Below, one piece after another: positions 1 to 6,424 of a stretch of 7,884 nt of DNA (the stretch's first letter is position 1; the number at the start of each line of letters is the position of its first letter). The notes under the pieces are model-generated. The model made no database searches. It saw only the letters and a program-made list of their open reading frames with translations, and was not told where the DNA came from. Position numbers and translations under genes: made by a program. This DNA comes from Gammaproteobacteria bacterium (GTDB taxonomy: Bacteria; Pseudomonadota; Gammaproteobacteria; GRL18): NCBI GenBank assembly GCA_024511395.1, contig JANELJ010000092.1, positions 1 to 7,884 on the forward strand, written 5' to 3'.

Positions 1-1
1 A

Positions 2-79
2 TTATACTCACTATTAGCTGAAAAGGGGGTATCTGTCTTAATCGTTGGGAGAAACCTATGTTTTTGCCCGGTTTATTAA
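2..79 (+). CDS. Possible 3' end of an unidentified gene entering from the left edge
   Basis: Frame 2 is open from the window edge to a TAA at 77-79. It encodes 25 residues including the hydrophobic beta-strand-like stretch LLAEKGVSVLIVGRN. Such a strand occurs in Rossmann-type folds and in RuvC-like transposase cores, so the family cannot be assigned. The tail after it (LCFCPVY) is not recognisable, so this may be a truncated remnant rather than an intact C-terminus. It is short and could be chance. Confidence 0.2.
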   Translation, partial: LYSLLAEKGVSVLIVGRNLCFCPVY

Positions 80-177
80 GTTTCTTTTCACTCAATACGA
101 CTTTTAGTTTTTTTGATAATGTGCTACTTTTCATTTGAAGCCTTTTTGTTGATGAATAATTGCCTGAATAACAACTA

Positions 178-190
178 TTTGATCATCAAA
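178..190. repeat. Perfect palindrome TTTGATCATCAAA, flanked by an outer inverted repeat
   Basis: TTTGAT and ATCAAA are exact reverse complements around a single central C. An outer pair, TGAAGCC at 136-142 and GGCTTCA at 193-199, brackets the region. This could be an operator for a dimeric regulator or part of a structured transcript. No adjacent gene start makes either role clear. Confidence 0.35.
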
Positions 191-270
191 TTGGCTTCAT
201 TTCAATTCCTAAAGATCATACCTATGAGTTAGTATTAAATCACAAAAAAAACGTAGAAATACAACAAAAT

Positions 271-289
271 TAACTGCAAAACGCAGTTA
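271..289 (-). terminator. Candidate terminator for the minus-strand regulator
   Basis: TAACTGC (271-277) and GCAGTTA (283-289) form a perfect 7-bp stem with a 5-nt loop. Read on the minus strand, the hairpin is followed by ATTTTGTTGTATTT, a T-rich tail. It lies about 135 bp past the regulator's stop codon, in the right place and orientation to end that transcript. The stem is short and only moderately GC-rich. Confidence 0.45.
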
Positions 290-327
290 CATGACATGCA
301 ATGGATCTGTGATACAAATTGACGTGC

Positions 328-372
328 TCCCGAAAACAGTATTGGTTGTTAACGGCTTTCGGGGTTTTGTTT
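328..372 (+). terminator. Plus-strand terminator-like hairpin with T-rich tail
   Basis: CCCGAAA (329-335) pairs with TTTCGGG (357-363), extended by a T-G wobble pair (328/364). The loop is 21 nt, and TTTTGTTTT follows on the plus strand. It would stop transcripts entering from the left before they run antisense into the regulator. The large loop lowers confidence. On the minus strand there is no T tail. Confidence 0.4.
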
Positions 373-422
373 TAATAGAGATTAAAGCAATTCATCTGGC
401 CTACGGCCCGAACAGAGCCACT

Positions 423-1415
423 TCAGGTCAGGGAATATTTTTTCAGGCGGTACAAAAGGGTATCCCGGGTCAGTCCCAGTAAACGGGCTGCGCGGGTACG
501 GTTGCCTGAAGTTTTTTCCAGTGCCTGTTGAATCAGTTCAATTTCCAGCTTTTCCAGAGATAGGCCGTTTTCCGGTAAAGAAACCAGAGTGTTTTTACCG
601 CCCTGTCTGGCCGTTTTAATTTCAACAGGGAGATTATCTACATCAACAGTCTGACCGGCCAGCAGTATGGTCATGCGTTCACATAGATTACGCAGTTCCC
701 GGACATTACCCGGCCAGTGGTATTCTTTCAGGGCTTTTATAGCCGCTTTACTGTAATTAGGCGCAACGACCTGATATTGCTGTGCCAGAGTATGAGTAAA
801 GTGTTCCAGCAAAGCTTTTAAATCACTGATGCGTTCACGCAGGGGCGGAATTTCCAGTGGTACAACATGCAGACGATAGAACAGATCTTCCCGGAAACTG
901 CCTTTTTTAATTTCTTCACGCAAATTGCGGTTGGTGGCCGCAATAACCCGGACATCCACTTTTTCCGTGACCGTAGAGCCGATCTTTTCACATTCTGAAG
1001 ATTCCAGAAAACGTAATAACTTGGCTTGAACTGGCAAAGACAGTTCACCCACCTCATCCAGAAACAGGGTACCTTTGTCCGCAGACTGAACATAGCCCTG
1101 CTGATCAGCAATGGCACTGGTAAAAGAACCTTTAAGATGTCCGAACAACATAGATTCAGCCAGGTTTTCCGGGATGACGGCACAGTTAACTGTCACCATG
1201 GGCTGTTTTTTTCTCTGACTGTCGTTATGAATAGCACGGGCAAACAACTCCTTACCACTGCCGCTTTCACCCTGAATTAACACCGTAACATCAGAGGAAG
1301 CAGTAATTCTGGATGCCCACACTACACGAGTCAATTCAGGAGAATCACCTATTAACTGCGACGGGTGCTCATTATAGGGCTGCTTAGAATCTATCATAGC
1401 TGTTTCCGTATTCAT
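423..1415 (-). CDS. Sigma-54-dependent transcriptional activator (AAA+ plus Fis-type HTH, no receiver domain)
   Basis: At 330 residues this is close to PspF in length and has no N-terminal receiver or other sensor domain; the AAA+ module begins near residue 20. Visible motifs are Walker A GESGSGKE (49-56), Walker B GTLFLDE (115-121), sensor I VIAATNR (157-163), arginine-finger region FREDLFYRL (174-182) and sensor II WPGNVREL (234-241). The C-terminal Fis-like helix-turn-helix is about 300-329 (GNRTRAARLLGL). The loop that contacts sigma-54, normally GAFTGA, reads GSFTSA (96-101), preceded by HLKG where HEKG is usual. The family uses ATP hydrolysis to open sigma-54 promoters. The target genes are unknown: no psp genes or obvious -24/-12 sites are present here. 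The second Met (codon at 1395-1397) has a GGAAA upstream, better placed than anything before the first Met, so the true start may be six codons later. A weak promoter-like pair (TTGTAA 1469-1464, TAGTGT 1446-1441) lies upstream. Confidence 0.93.
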   Translation of the reverse strand: MNTETAMIDSKQPYNEHPSQLIGDSPELTRVVWASRITASSDVTVLIQGESGSGKELFARAIHNDSQRKKQPMVTVNCAVIPENLAESMLFGHLKGSFTSAIADQQGYVQSADKGTLFLDEVGELSLPVQAKLLRFLESSECEKIGSTVTEKVDVRVIAATNRNLREEIKKGSFREDLFYRLHVVPLEIPPLRERISDLKALLEHFTHTLAQQYQVVAPNYSKAAIKALKEYHWPGNVRELRNLCERMTILLAGQTVDVDNLPVEIKTARQGGKNTLVSLPENGLSLEKLEIELIQQALEKTSGNRTRAARLLGLTRDTLLYRLKKYSLT

Positions 1416-1480
1416 TTAGGACAAGTACATTTAAAGTATTACACTAGGAGCAATGCACCGAGTTTACAAAATTTTCAGTG

Positions 1481-1506
1481 CTGACATAATAGCAGAATAC
1501 TATAAT
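1481..1506 (+). promoter_or_regulatory. Candidate promoter for the guanine deaminase gene
   Basis: A perfect -10 hexamer TATAAT sits at 1501-1506. The best -35 match is CTGACA (1481-1486), but the 14-bp spacing is shorter than the usual 16-18, so an activator or a poorer -35 element may be used. The transcript would begin near 1513, leaving a leader of about 46 nt. Confidence 0.45.
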
Positions 1507-1514
1507 AAGTTAAA

Positions 1515-1528
1515 ATGATTCAGATCAA
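1515..1528. promoter_or_regulatory. FNR/Anr-like box overlapping the predicted transcript start
   Basis: ATGAT-TCAG-ATCAA matches the FNR/Anr consensus TTGAT-N4-ATCAA at nine of ten positions. It lies just downstream of the -10 hexamer at 1501-1506. A regulator bound there would be expected to block rather than activate the downstream gene. A single 10-base match can arise by chance. Confidence 0.3.
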
Positions 1529-1562
1529 GACAGCAAAATCGATCAGACTATTAAAAACATGA
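1515..1562 (+). CDS. Possible 15-codon leader ORF overlapping the guanine deaminase start
   Basis: ATG at 1515 opens a 15-codon frame (MIQIKTAKSIRLLKT). Its TGA (1560-1562) overlaps the downstream ATG (1559-1561) as ATGA, the classic arrangement for translational coupling. It has no Shine-Dalgarno sequence and would start within a few bases of the predicted transcript start. The downstream gene also lacks a clear ribosome binding site, which makes coupling worth considering. It may equally be coincidence. Confidence 0.2.
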   Translation: MIQIKTAKSIRLLKT

Positions 1563-2047
1563 ATTCCTCATTACATCAACAGTTTATGACGGCTGCCATT
1601 GAACTGGCCCAGACCTCCATTGAACATTGCGGCGGCCCATTTGGTGTGGTTATTGTAAAAGACGGACAGATCATTGGCTGGGGCAGTAACCAGGTAACCA
1701 GACATAATGATCCAACAGCTCATGCTGAGATAGAAGCCATTCGTAATGCCTGCCAGAATATCACCCGCTATGCCCTTAGCAGCTGCACCCTGTACGCCAG
1801 CAGCCAGCCCTGTCCAATGTGTCTGTCAGCTATTTACTGGGCCCGTATTGATAAAGTTTATTATGCCAACACCTATGAGGACGCCAGCAAAATCGGCTTT
1901 GATGATGCCTTTATTTTCAGGGAACTGTGGCTGCCTGATGAGCAGAAAAGCATCACCCTGGCCCGTATCAAAGATCCGGATGTACAGGAAAAAGCCCTGA
2001 AAGTTTTTCAGAGCTGGGAACAGTCTGAATTTAAAAAACCTTATTAA
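1559..2047 (+). CDS. guaD: Guanine deaminase (GuaD-type cytidine deaminase-fold enzyme)
   Basis: This 162-residue protein belongs to the zinc-dependent CDA/TadA fold. The zinc motif is HAE (H55, catalytic E57) and PCPMC (C85, C88). It resembles Bacillus GuaD more than tRNA deaminase TadA: NDPTAHAE and CPMCLSAIYWAR are typical, GFDDAFIF (113-120) matches the GFDD segment that supplies an active-site Asp across the dimer, and it ends in KKPY with the terminal Tyr characteristic of GuaD. The expected reaction is guanine to xanthine plus ammonia (EC 3.5.4.3) in the cytoplasm. The length is close to the usual ~156. No strong ribosome binding site precedes the ATG. The gene is divergent from the sigma-54 activator and upstream of lptD, but separated from it by hairpins and a promoter, so it is probably not part of the lptD operon. 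A different purine or pteridine substrate cannot be excluded. Confidence 0.85.
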   Translation: MNSSLHQQFMTAAIELAQTSIEHCGGPFGVVIVKDGQIIGWGSNQVTRHNDPTAHAEIEAIRNACQNITRYALSSCTLYASSQPCPMCLSAIYWARIDKVYYANTYEDASKIGFDDAFIFRELWLPDEQKSITLARIKDPDVQEKALKVFQSWEQSEFKKPY

Positions 2048-2086
2048 GCTGAATAAATCACTCTATTCAACGGATTTATTTAGCTT
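2046..2086. repeat. 14-bp inverted repeat (hairpin A) overlapping the guaD stop codon
   Basis: The arm at 2046-2059 (AAGCTGAATAAATC) pairs with 2073-2086 (GATTTATTTAGCTT) at 13 of 14 positions, plus one G-T wobble, with a 13-nt loop. It begins inside the guaD TAA. No T-run follows on the plus strand, so it is not a classical terminator. It may stabilise the guaD 3' end. Confidence 0.55.
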
Positions 2087-2097
2087 TAAAATCCGTT
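2069..2097. repeat. 9-bp perfect inverted repeat (hairpin B) overlapping hairpin A
   Basis: AACGGATTT (2069-2077) pairs perfectly with AAATCCGTT (2089-2097) around an 11-nt loop. It shares 2073-2077 with the right arm of hairpin A, so the two structures cannot form in full together. Neither is followed by a T-run. The right arm also touches the candidate lptD -35 box. Confidence 0.5.
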
Positions 2098-2126
2098 CGA
2101 CAGACTCTAACTATCAGTGCTAAAAT
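2097..2126 (+). promoter_or_regulatory. Sigma-70-type promoter for lptD
   Basis: TCGACA (2097-2102, five of six to TTGACA) is spaced 18 bp from TAAAAT (2121-2126, five of six to TATAAT). A TG at 2118-2119 forms an extended -10. A second weaker candidate, TTTACA (2133-2138) with TAATTA (2156-2161) at 17 bp, lies closer to the gene. No sigma-E-type GGAACTT-N16-TCTAA pair was found, although lptD is sigma-E regulated in E. coli. Confidence 0.55.
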
Positions 2127-2180
2127 GGTGGTTTTACATAGCTTAACACTCGTCATAATTATAAAACGAAATAACAAAAA

Positions 2181-5060
2181 ATGGATAAACTGGAAGCATC
2201 CGGGCAAATACACTTAGAACAGTATTCTGATGCTGGCAATCAGGCGGACAAGATATTGCACAATTCAAGTAACGGGTCAGGCAACAGACCGCTCAGCTCC
2301 ATTATTCGTGGAATGCTTACAGTTAACATTTCAGCCCGCTTTCCAGTCCGAATCAGTAGCACAGTTCCCTTCTTGACCCTGTCTATGTTAGTAGCCTCTC
2401 AAAATGTGCTAGCGGAAAATTACCAGGCCAATGGCTGGCAGTGTCAGACTATAGCTAATGGCCAGTGGAACTGTGCTGCTGCCGATGGTCAGCTGGCACC
2501 GCGTGTAAGCGGTGTGCATATACCTTTACCTGTACCCCAGGATGCTGAAGTGGTTCAGAAACCCAAGTTTCCGGAACCAGATTTTTCCGATCCTAATGTC
2601 GGCCCCACTGATGGTATTGCTGTTGTTCAGCCAGTTTACAAACCACGGGCTCCAGGTGAAGTCGATACCTGGTCAAGCTGTGCCGTTCAGCCCATGGCTG
2701 AGATTGACCGCAAGGCCATGCAGGCTCAGGCCGATGAAAGTACCAATATTGAAGCCGATGAGGCTGTCTCACCGGATTCTAATCAGATTGATTTCAGCGG
2801 TAATGTCGTGATTACCAAAAATATTCAGAAATTAACCTCTGATCAGGCCAGTTATAATAAAACCACCCAGATTTTTGACGCCAAAGGCAATGTGGTTATC
2901 AGAGAGCCGGGAATTATTTTTAAAGGTGATACCGCCCGCTATCAGAGTGATGAACGTAAAGGCCGTCTGGACAATGCCAGCTATGAACTGCCGACCCGTC
3001 CTGCTCACGGGGTAGCGGACAATATCCGCTTTAAACCCGGCACCATTAACTTGGATAACCCGACCTATACAACCTGTCCAACCAGTGATCTTGACTGGGA
3101 ATTAAGCGCCAGCGATCTGGAACTGCATACTGAGGAAGGATATGGTGAAGGCACTCATGCAGTTATGCGCTTTAAGGGTGTTTCGGTCGCTTATACGCCT
3201 TATATCCGCTTCCCACTCAATAATGAACGCCAGAGCGGTTTCCTGATGCCTACTATTGGCAATTCCGACCGTAACGGCTTTGAAATGGCCACACCCTATT
3301 ATTTTAATATAGCCCCGGATCAGGATGCCACCTTAACCCCCCGGGTGTTATCGGATCGTGGTTTAATGCTTGGTGGTGAATACCGCTATTTAAGCGAAAA
3401 TCATTCCGGTGAAGTGTATGCCGAGTGGTTAAATGACAGTTCTTATGATGACCGCAGAGATACCTCTGAAATTGCTCAGAGAGAAGGTGTTAATAATAAC
3501 CCTGTTATTAACGGCAAGCAGGAACCTAAGGATATTTCTAAAAACCGCGGAGCCTTCAGTTTACAGCAACAGGCCAACTGGGATAACGGCTGGTCCGGTA
3601 AGGTGGATTATAATTATGTCACCGACCGTTACTACCTGGAAGACTTTGGTAATAATCTAAGAGATAAAAGCACCACACATCTGTTACGTGAAGGTCTGGT
3701 TCGTTATAACGGTGATGTCTTTAATTTTATGGCCAGGGCGCAGGGTTATCAGGAATTACGTTCCACTACCCAGACTTATAGCCGTTTGCCTCAAATTACC
3801 TTATCCGCTGATGAAGACTATACGACTTATGGTGTTGATTTAAGAGCCGGATTTAATTCTGAGTTTGTCACCTTTGCTCCGAACTGGGAAGATTACCTGG
3901 ATGACAGAGTTGAAGGCAGTCGTTTTCATTTAAGTCCTAATATCAGCCTGCCGTTTAGAAACTCCTATAGTTTTATTACGCCAAAAGTCAGCCTGGATAT
4001 GGTGACTTATAAACTGGATAATGAAGATAAAAAAGCAAATACCGGCAATGCCGACTTAGATAAGGTTTACAATGACCAGGCCAGCAACTGGAATGATGAC
4101 AGCCCTTCCAGAGCAGCCCCAATATTCAGTCTGGACAGTGGCCTTTATTTTGACCGCGACTTAACCCTGTTTAATCTACCTATGCAGCAGACTCTGGAAC
4201 CCCGCCTGTATTATTTATATGTACCAGAAAGGGATCAAAGTGATATTCCAGTTTTTGATACATCCCTTTCAACCTTCAGCTTTAACCAGTTATTCAGGGA
4301 AAACCGCTTTAACGGCTTTGATCGTTTAGGGGATGCCAATCAGCTTACCGCTGCTGTTACCAGTCGACTGATAGATAGTGATACCGGCACAGAACGTTTA
4401 ACGGCATCTATTGGCCAGATTTATTATTTTGAAGATAGAAATGTCAGCCTCTATTATGATAAAAATGGTAATCCCAATCGTACGGACTATCAGGAAGACA
4501 AAGACACTAATTCCAGTTCAGCTATAGCTTCTGAAATAACCAGCCGTTTTGCCCGCAACTGGTATACCTCCTATTCACTCCTCTATGATCCTAATAATAG
4601 TGGCCGTACCGATGAAAGCCGTTATCGTCTGCAATACAAATCAGACCGCTACCATATTGCTAACCTGGATTATTCCTATCGTGCTGGAAGCTATGAACAG
4701 ATTGAAGCCTCCGCCTACTGGAAAATAGTATCTCAATGGCGTGCCCTGGCTCACTGGTACTACTCTCTTTATGATGAACAGGCAAAATATGATTACGACC
4801 CATTCACAAAAACTTTAGTCAATACTGATAATGCACGTGACAGCTATACCCTGGATGCCAAAGTTGGGGTTGAATACGACAGCTGCTGTTATGCCCTGCG
4901 CCTGATTGTTGGGCAGGATCAGAGCAACTATTTTGCCGATTCCAATAACTACGTCATGATGCAGATTCAGTTTAAAGGACTGGGTAGCGTTGGCCAGTCT
5001 ATTGGCGGCGGCGGCAATCTGGTTGATGATATTCCCGGCTTTGTTGACTGGAGCAATTAG
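2181..5060 (+). CDS. lptD: LPS-assembly protein LptD (outer-membrane lipopolysaccharide translocon)
   Basis: LptD forms a beta-barrel plugged by the lipoprotein LptE and inserts LPS into the outer leaflet after transfer over the LptA bridge. This 959-residue product shows a signal peptide ending VLA at residue 78, an LptA-like beta-jellyroll about 187-330, and a barrel to the C-terminus rich in alternating aromatic strands. Cysteines at 299 (TTCPTSD) and the adjacent pair 902-903 (DSCCYAL) match the residues that form the essential disulfides in E. coli; C88, C98 and C167 are N-terminal candidates for the remaining partner. The signal peptide has an abnormally long n-region: residues 1-44 are polar and precede M45 (codon 2313-2315), which would give a normal ~34-residue signal and a 915-residue protein. 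Neither start has a good ribosome binding site, so the start is uncertain. The mature N-terminus before the jellyroll is about 110 residues, Pro-rich and much longer than in E. coli. surA follows after 26 bp. Confidence 0.96.
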   Translation: MDKLEASGQIHLEQYSDAGNQADKILHNSSNGSGNRPLSSIIRGMLTVNISARFPVRISSTVPFLTLSMLVASQNVLAENYQANGWQCQTIANGQWNCAAADGQLAPRVSGVHIPLPVPQDAEVVQKPKFPEPDFSDPNVGPTDGIAVVQPVYKPRAPGEVDTWSSCAVQPMAEIDRKAMQAQADESTNIEADEAVSPDSNQIDFSGNVVITKNIQKLTSDQASYNKTTQIFDAKGNVVIREPGIIFKGDTARYQSDERKGRLDNASYELPTRPAHGVADNIRFKPGTINLDNPTYTTCPTSDLDWELSASDLELHTEEGYGEGTHAVMRFKGVSVAYTPYIRFPLNNERQSGFLMPTIGNSDRNGFEMATPYYFNIAPDQDATLTPRVLSDRGLMLGGEYRYLSENHSGEVYAEWLNDSSYDDRRDTSEIAQREGVNNNPVINGKQEPKDISKNRGAFSLQQQANWDNGWSGKVDYNYVTDRYYLEDFGNNLRDKSTTHLLREGLVRYNGDVFNFMARAQGYQELRSTTQTYSRLPQITLSADEDYTTYGVDLRAGFNSEFVTFAPNWEDYLDDRVEGSRFHLSPNISLPFRNSYSFITPKVSLDMVTYKLDNEDKKANTGNADLDKVYNDQASNWNDDSPSRAAPIFSLDSGLYFDRDLTLFNLPMQQTLEPRLYYLYVPERDQSDIPVFDTSLSTFSFNQLFRENRFNGFDRLGDANQLTAAVTSRLIDSDTGTERLTASIGQIYYFEDRNVSLYYDKNGNPNRTDYQEDKDTNSSSAIASEITSRFARNWYTSYSLLYDPNNSGRTDESRYRLQYKSDRYHIANLDYSYRAGSYEQIEASAYWKIVSQWRALAHWYYSLYDEQAKYDYDPFTKTLVNTDNARDSYTLDAKVGVEYDSCCYALRLIVGQDQSNYFADSNNYVMMQIQFKGLGSVGQSIGGGGNLVDDIPGFVDWSN

Positions 5061-5078
5061 TTGACTGGAATCAATAGG
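5044..5078 (+). repeat. Imperfect 17/18-bp tandem duplication spanning the lptD stop and surA leader
   Basis: TTGACTGGAGCAATTAG (5044-5060) is followed directly by TTGACTGGAATCAATAGG (5061-5078). The first copy holds the last lptD codons and the TAG stop. The second makes most of the lptD-surA spacer and ends in the AGGA that serves as the surA ribosome binding site. It looks like a small slippage duplication with later drift. Confidence 0.5.
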
Positions 5079-5086
5079 ATAAATAA

Positions 5087-6424
5087 ATGTTATTTACAGC
5101 AAGACATTATATAAATACAACGAATAAAAAGACGCTTCTGCTTACTTTTCTCAGCCTGCTGTTATTCTGCCTGAGCATTGTCCCTGCTTTGGCTGAAGAA
5201 ATTGTGCCACTGGATAATATTGTTGCCGTTGTTAATGATGATGTGATTACTCAGCTTGAACTGAAACATGAATTCCGCGATGTGGTCAGGAACCTGAAGA
5301 AAAAAGGCGCTAAACTGCCGCCCGCAAATGTGCTGGGAAAACAGGTACTGGAGCGCATGATCCTGGATCGTATTCAGCTTGATCTGGCACGTCGTACCGG
5401 CATTAAAGTGGACGATACCACCTTAAACCGTGCCATTACCCGTATTGCGGCGCAAAATAATATGTCCATCAGTGAATTCCGCGAACAGCTGGCCGCTCAG
5501 GGCATAGACTTCAGACGTTTTCAGGATGAAATTAAAAAACAGATCATTTTAAAGCGCCTGCTACAGCGTAATGTTATCAATAAGGTGAGCGTCAGTGATC
5601 AGGAAGTTAAAAACTTTCTGTTTAATATCGACAAGCAGGGCGGTCTGGAACAGGCCTATCACCTCAAACATATTCTGATTGCCACCCCGGAAGGCACATC
5701 ACCGGAAGTTATTCAGAAGGCTGAAAAGAAAGCCGAAAAAGTGGTTAAGGAACTGCGTGCAGGCAAAAACTTTTCTGAAATGGCCCTGTCCATATCCGAT
5801 GACCAGAATGCCCTGGACGGCGGAGATCTTGGCTGGCGTAAAGCTGGTGAACTGCCCTCTATTTTTACTGAAGTGGTCAGTAAAATGAAAAAAGGTGAAA
5901 TATCCAATCCCATCCGTAGTCCCAGCGGCTTTCATATTATCCAGCTGGTGGATGCCAAAGGCGGTCGCTCCCATGTAATCACCCAGACTCATGCCCGGCA
6001 TATACTGATTAAACCCAGTATTATCGATGATAATGAGCAGGTTATAGAACTTCTGAGACAGATCCGCAACCGTATTATTAATGGCGAAGACTTTGCCACT
6101 ATGGCCAAGGCCTATTCTGAGGATACTTCATCTGCCTCCAAAGGCGGTGATCTGGGCTGGTTTAAGGAAGGCACTATGATACCTGAATTTGAAGCCGCTC
6201 TGAATCAACTAGAACCCGGTGAAATCAGCGATGTTATCCGTACCAACTTCGGCTACCATATTATTGAAGTGCTGGGCCGGCGTACTCACGATGATGCCGA
6301 CGAAATGCTCAAGGACAAAGCCCGTGAAATCCTCACCCAGCGTAAAATTGCCGAGCAGAAAGAAGCCTTTTATCGACGTATCCGCGATGAGGCCTATATT
6401 GAAATCCGCCTGGATAACGGCTGA
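5087..6424 (+). CDS. surA: Periplasmic chaperone and peptidyl-prolyl isomerase SurA
   Basis: SurA escorts unfolded outer-membrane beta-barrel proteins, LptD among them, to the BAM complex and has parvulin prolyl isomerase activity (EC 5.2.1.8). The 445 residues show a Sec signal peptide (basic KK at 14-15, hydrophobic 17-33, cleavage after ALA at 36). A SurA N-terminal chaperone domain follows to about residue 185, opening with the typical [14 protein letters not shown]. Two parvulin domains begin at about 190 (HLKHILI) and 302 (HARHILI); each has the GGDLGW and GFHII/GYHII motifs. A C-terminal helix follows. The length is slightly above E. coli SurA (428) because of the longer leader. AGGAT at 5076-5080 is a suitable ribosome binding site. 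The lptD-surA-pdxA order supports the assignment. The gene ends TGATG, sharing one base with pdxA. Confidence 0.97.
   Translation: MLFTARHYINTTNKKTLLLTFLSLLLFCLSIVPALAEEIVPLDNIVAVVNDDVITQLELKHEFRDVVRNLKKKGAKLPPANVLGKQVLERMILDRIQLDLARRTGIKVDDTTLNRAITRIAAQNNMSISEFREQLAAQGIDFRRFQDEIKKQIILKRLLQRNVINKVSVSDQEVKNFLFNIDKQGGLEQAYHLKHILIATPEGTSPEVIQKAEKKAEKVVKELRAGKNFSEMALSISDDQNALDGGDLGWRKAGELPSIFTEVVSKMKKGEISNPIRSPSGFHIIQLVDAKGGRSHVITQTHARHILIKPSIIDDNEQVIELLRQIRNRIINGEDFATMAKAYSEDTSSASKGGDLGWFKEGTMIPEFEAALNQLEPGEISDVIRTNFGYHIIEVLGRRTHDDADEMLKDKAREILTQRKIAEQKEAFYRRIRDEAYIEIRLDNG

Larger units (their letters stand above)
80..422. other. AT-rich gene-free stretch
   Basis: No frame here gives a convincing protein. 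The stretch is visibly richer in A and T than the genes to its right. It holds a 13-nt palindrome (178-190), a 7-bp inverted repeat TGAAGCC/GGCTTCA (136-142 with 193-199), and two terminator-like hairpins (271-289 and 328-364). It is the downstream flank of the minus-strand regulator and may also contain decayed sequence from whatever lies to the left. Confidence 0.5.

Noticed and set aside
310..325. CRP-like site TGTGA-N6-TTGAC
   Set aside because: Only the first half-site matches; the second half differs from TCACA and no promoter is placed to use it.
291..482. 63-residue plus-strand ORF at the end of the regulator
   Set aside because: It overlaps the 3' end of the well-supported minus-strand activator and spans the terminator-like hairpin; the protein has no recognisable feature.
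818..1280. Minus-frame and plus-frame ORFs inside the activator gene
   Set aside because: They are shadow frames of a gene with intact AAA+ motifs and have no ribosome binding sites or family features.
1559..2047. TadA (tRNA adenosine deaminase) as the identity of the deaminase
   Set aside because: The GFDD segment, the terminal KKPY and the overall pattern match guanine deaminase of the GuaD type better than TadA.
2083..2110. Sigma-E promoter for lptD, suggested by TCTAA at 2106-2110
   Set aside because: The sequence at the expected -35 position (GCTTTAA) does not resemble GGAACTT; the extended -10 sigma-70 promoter nearby fits better.
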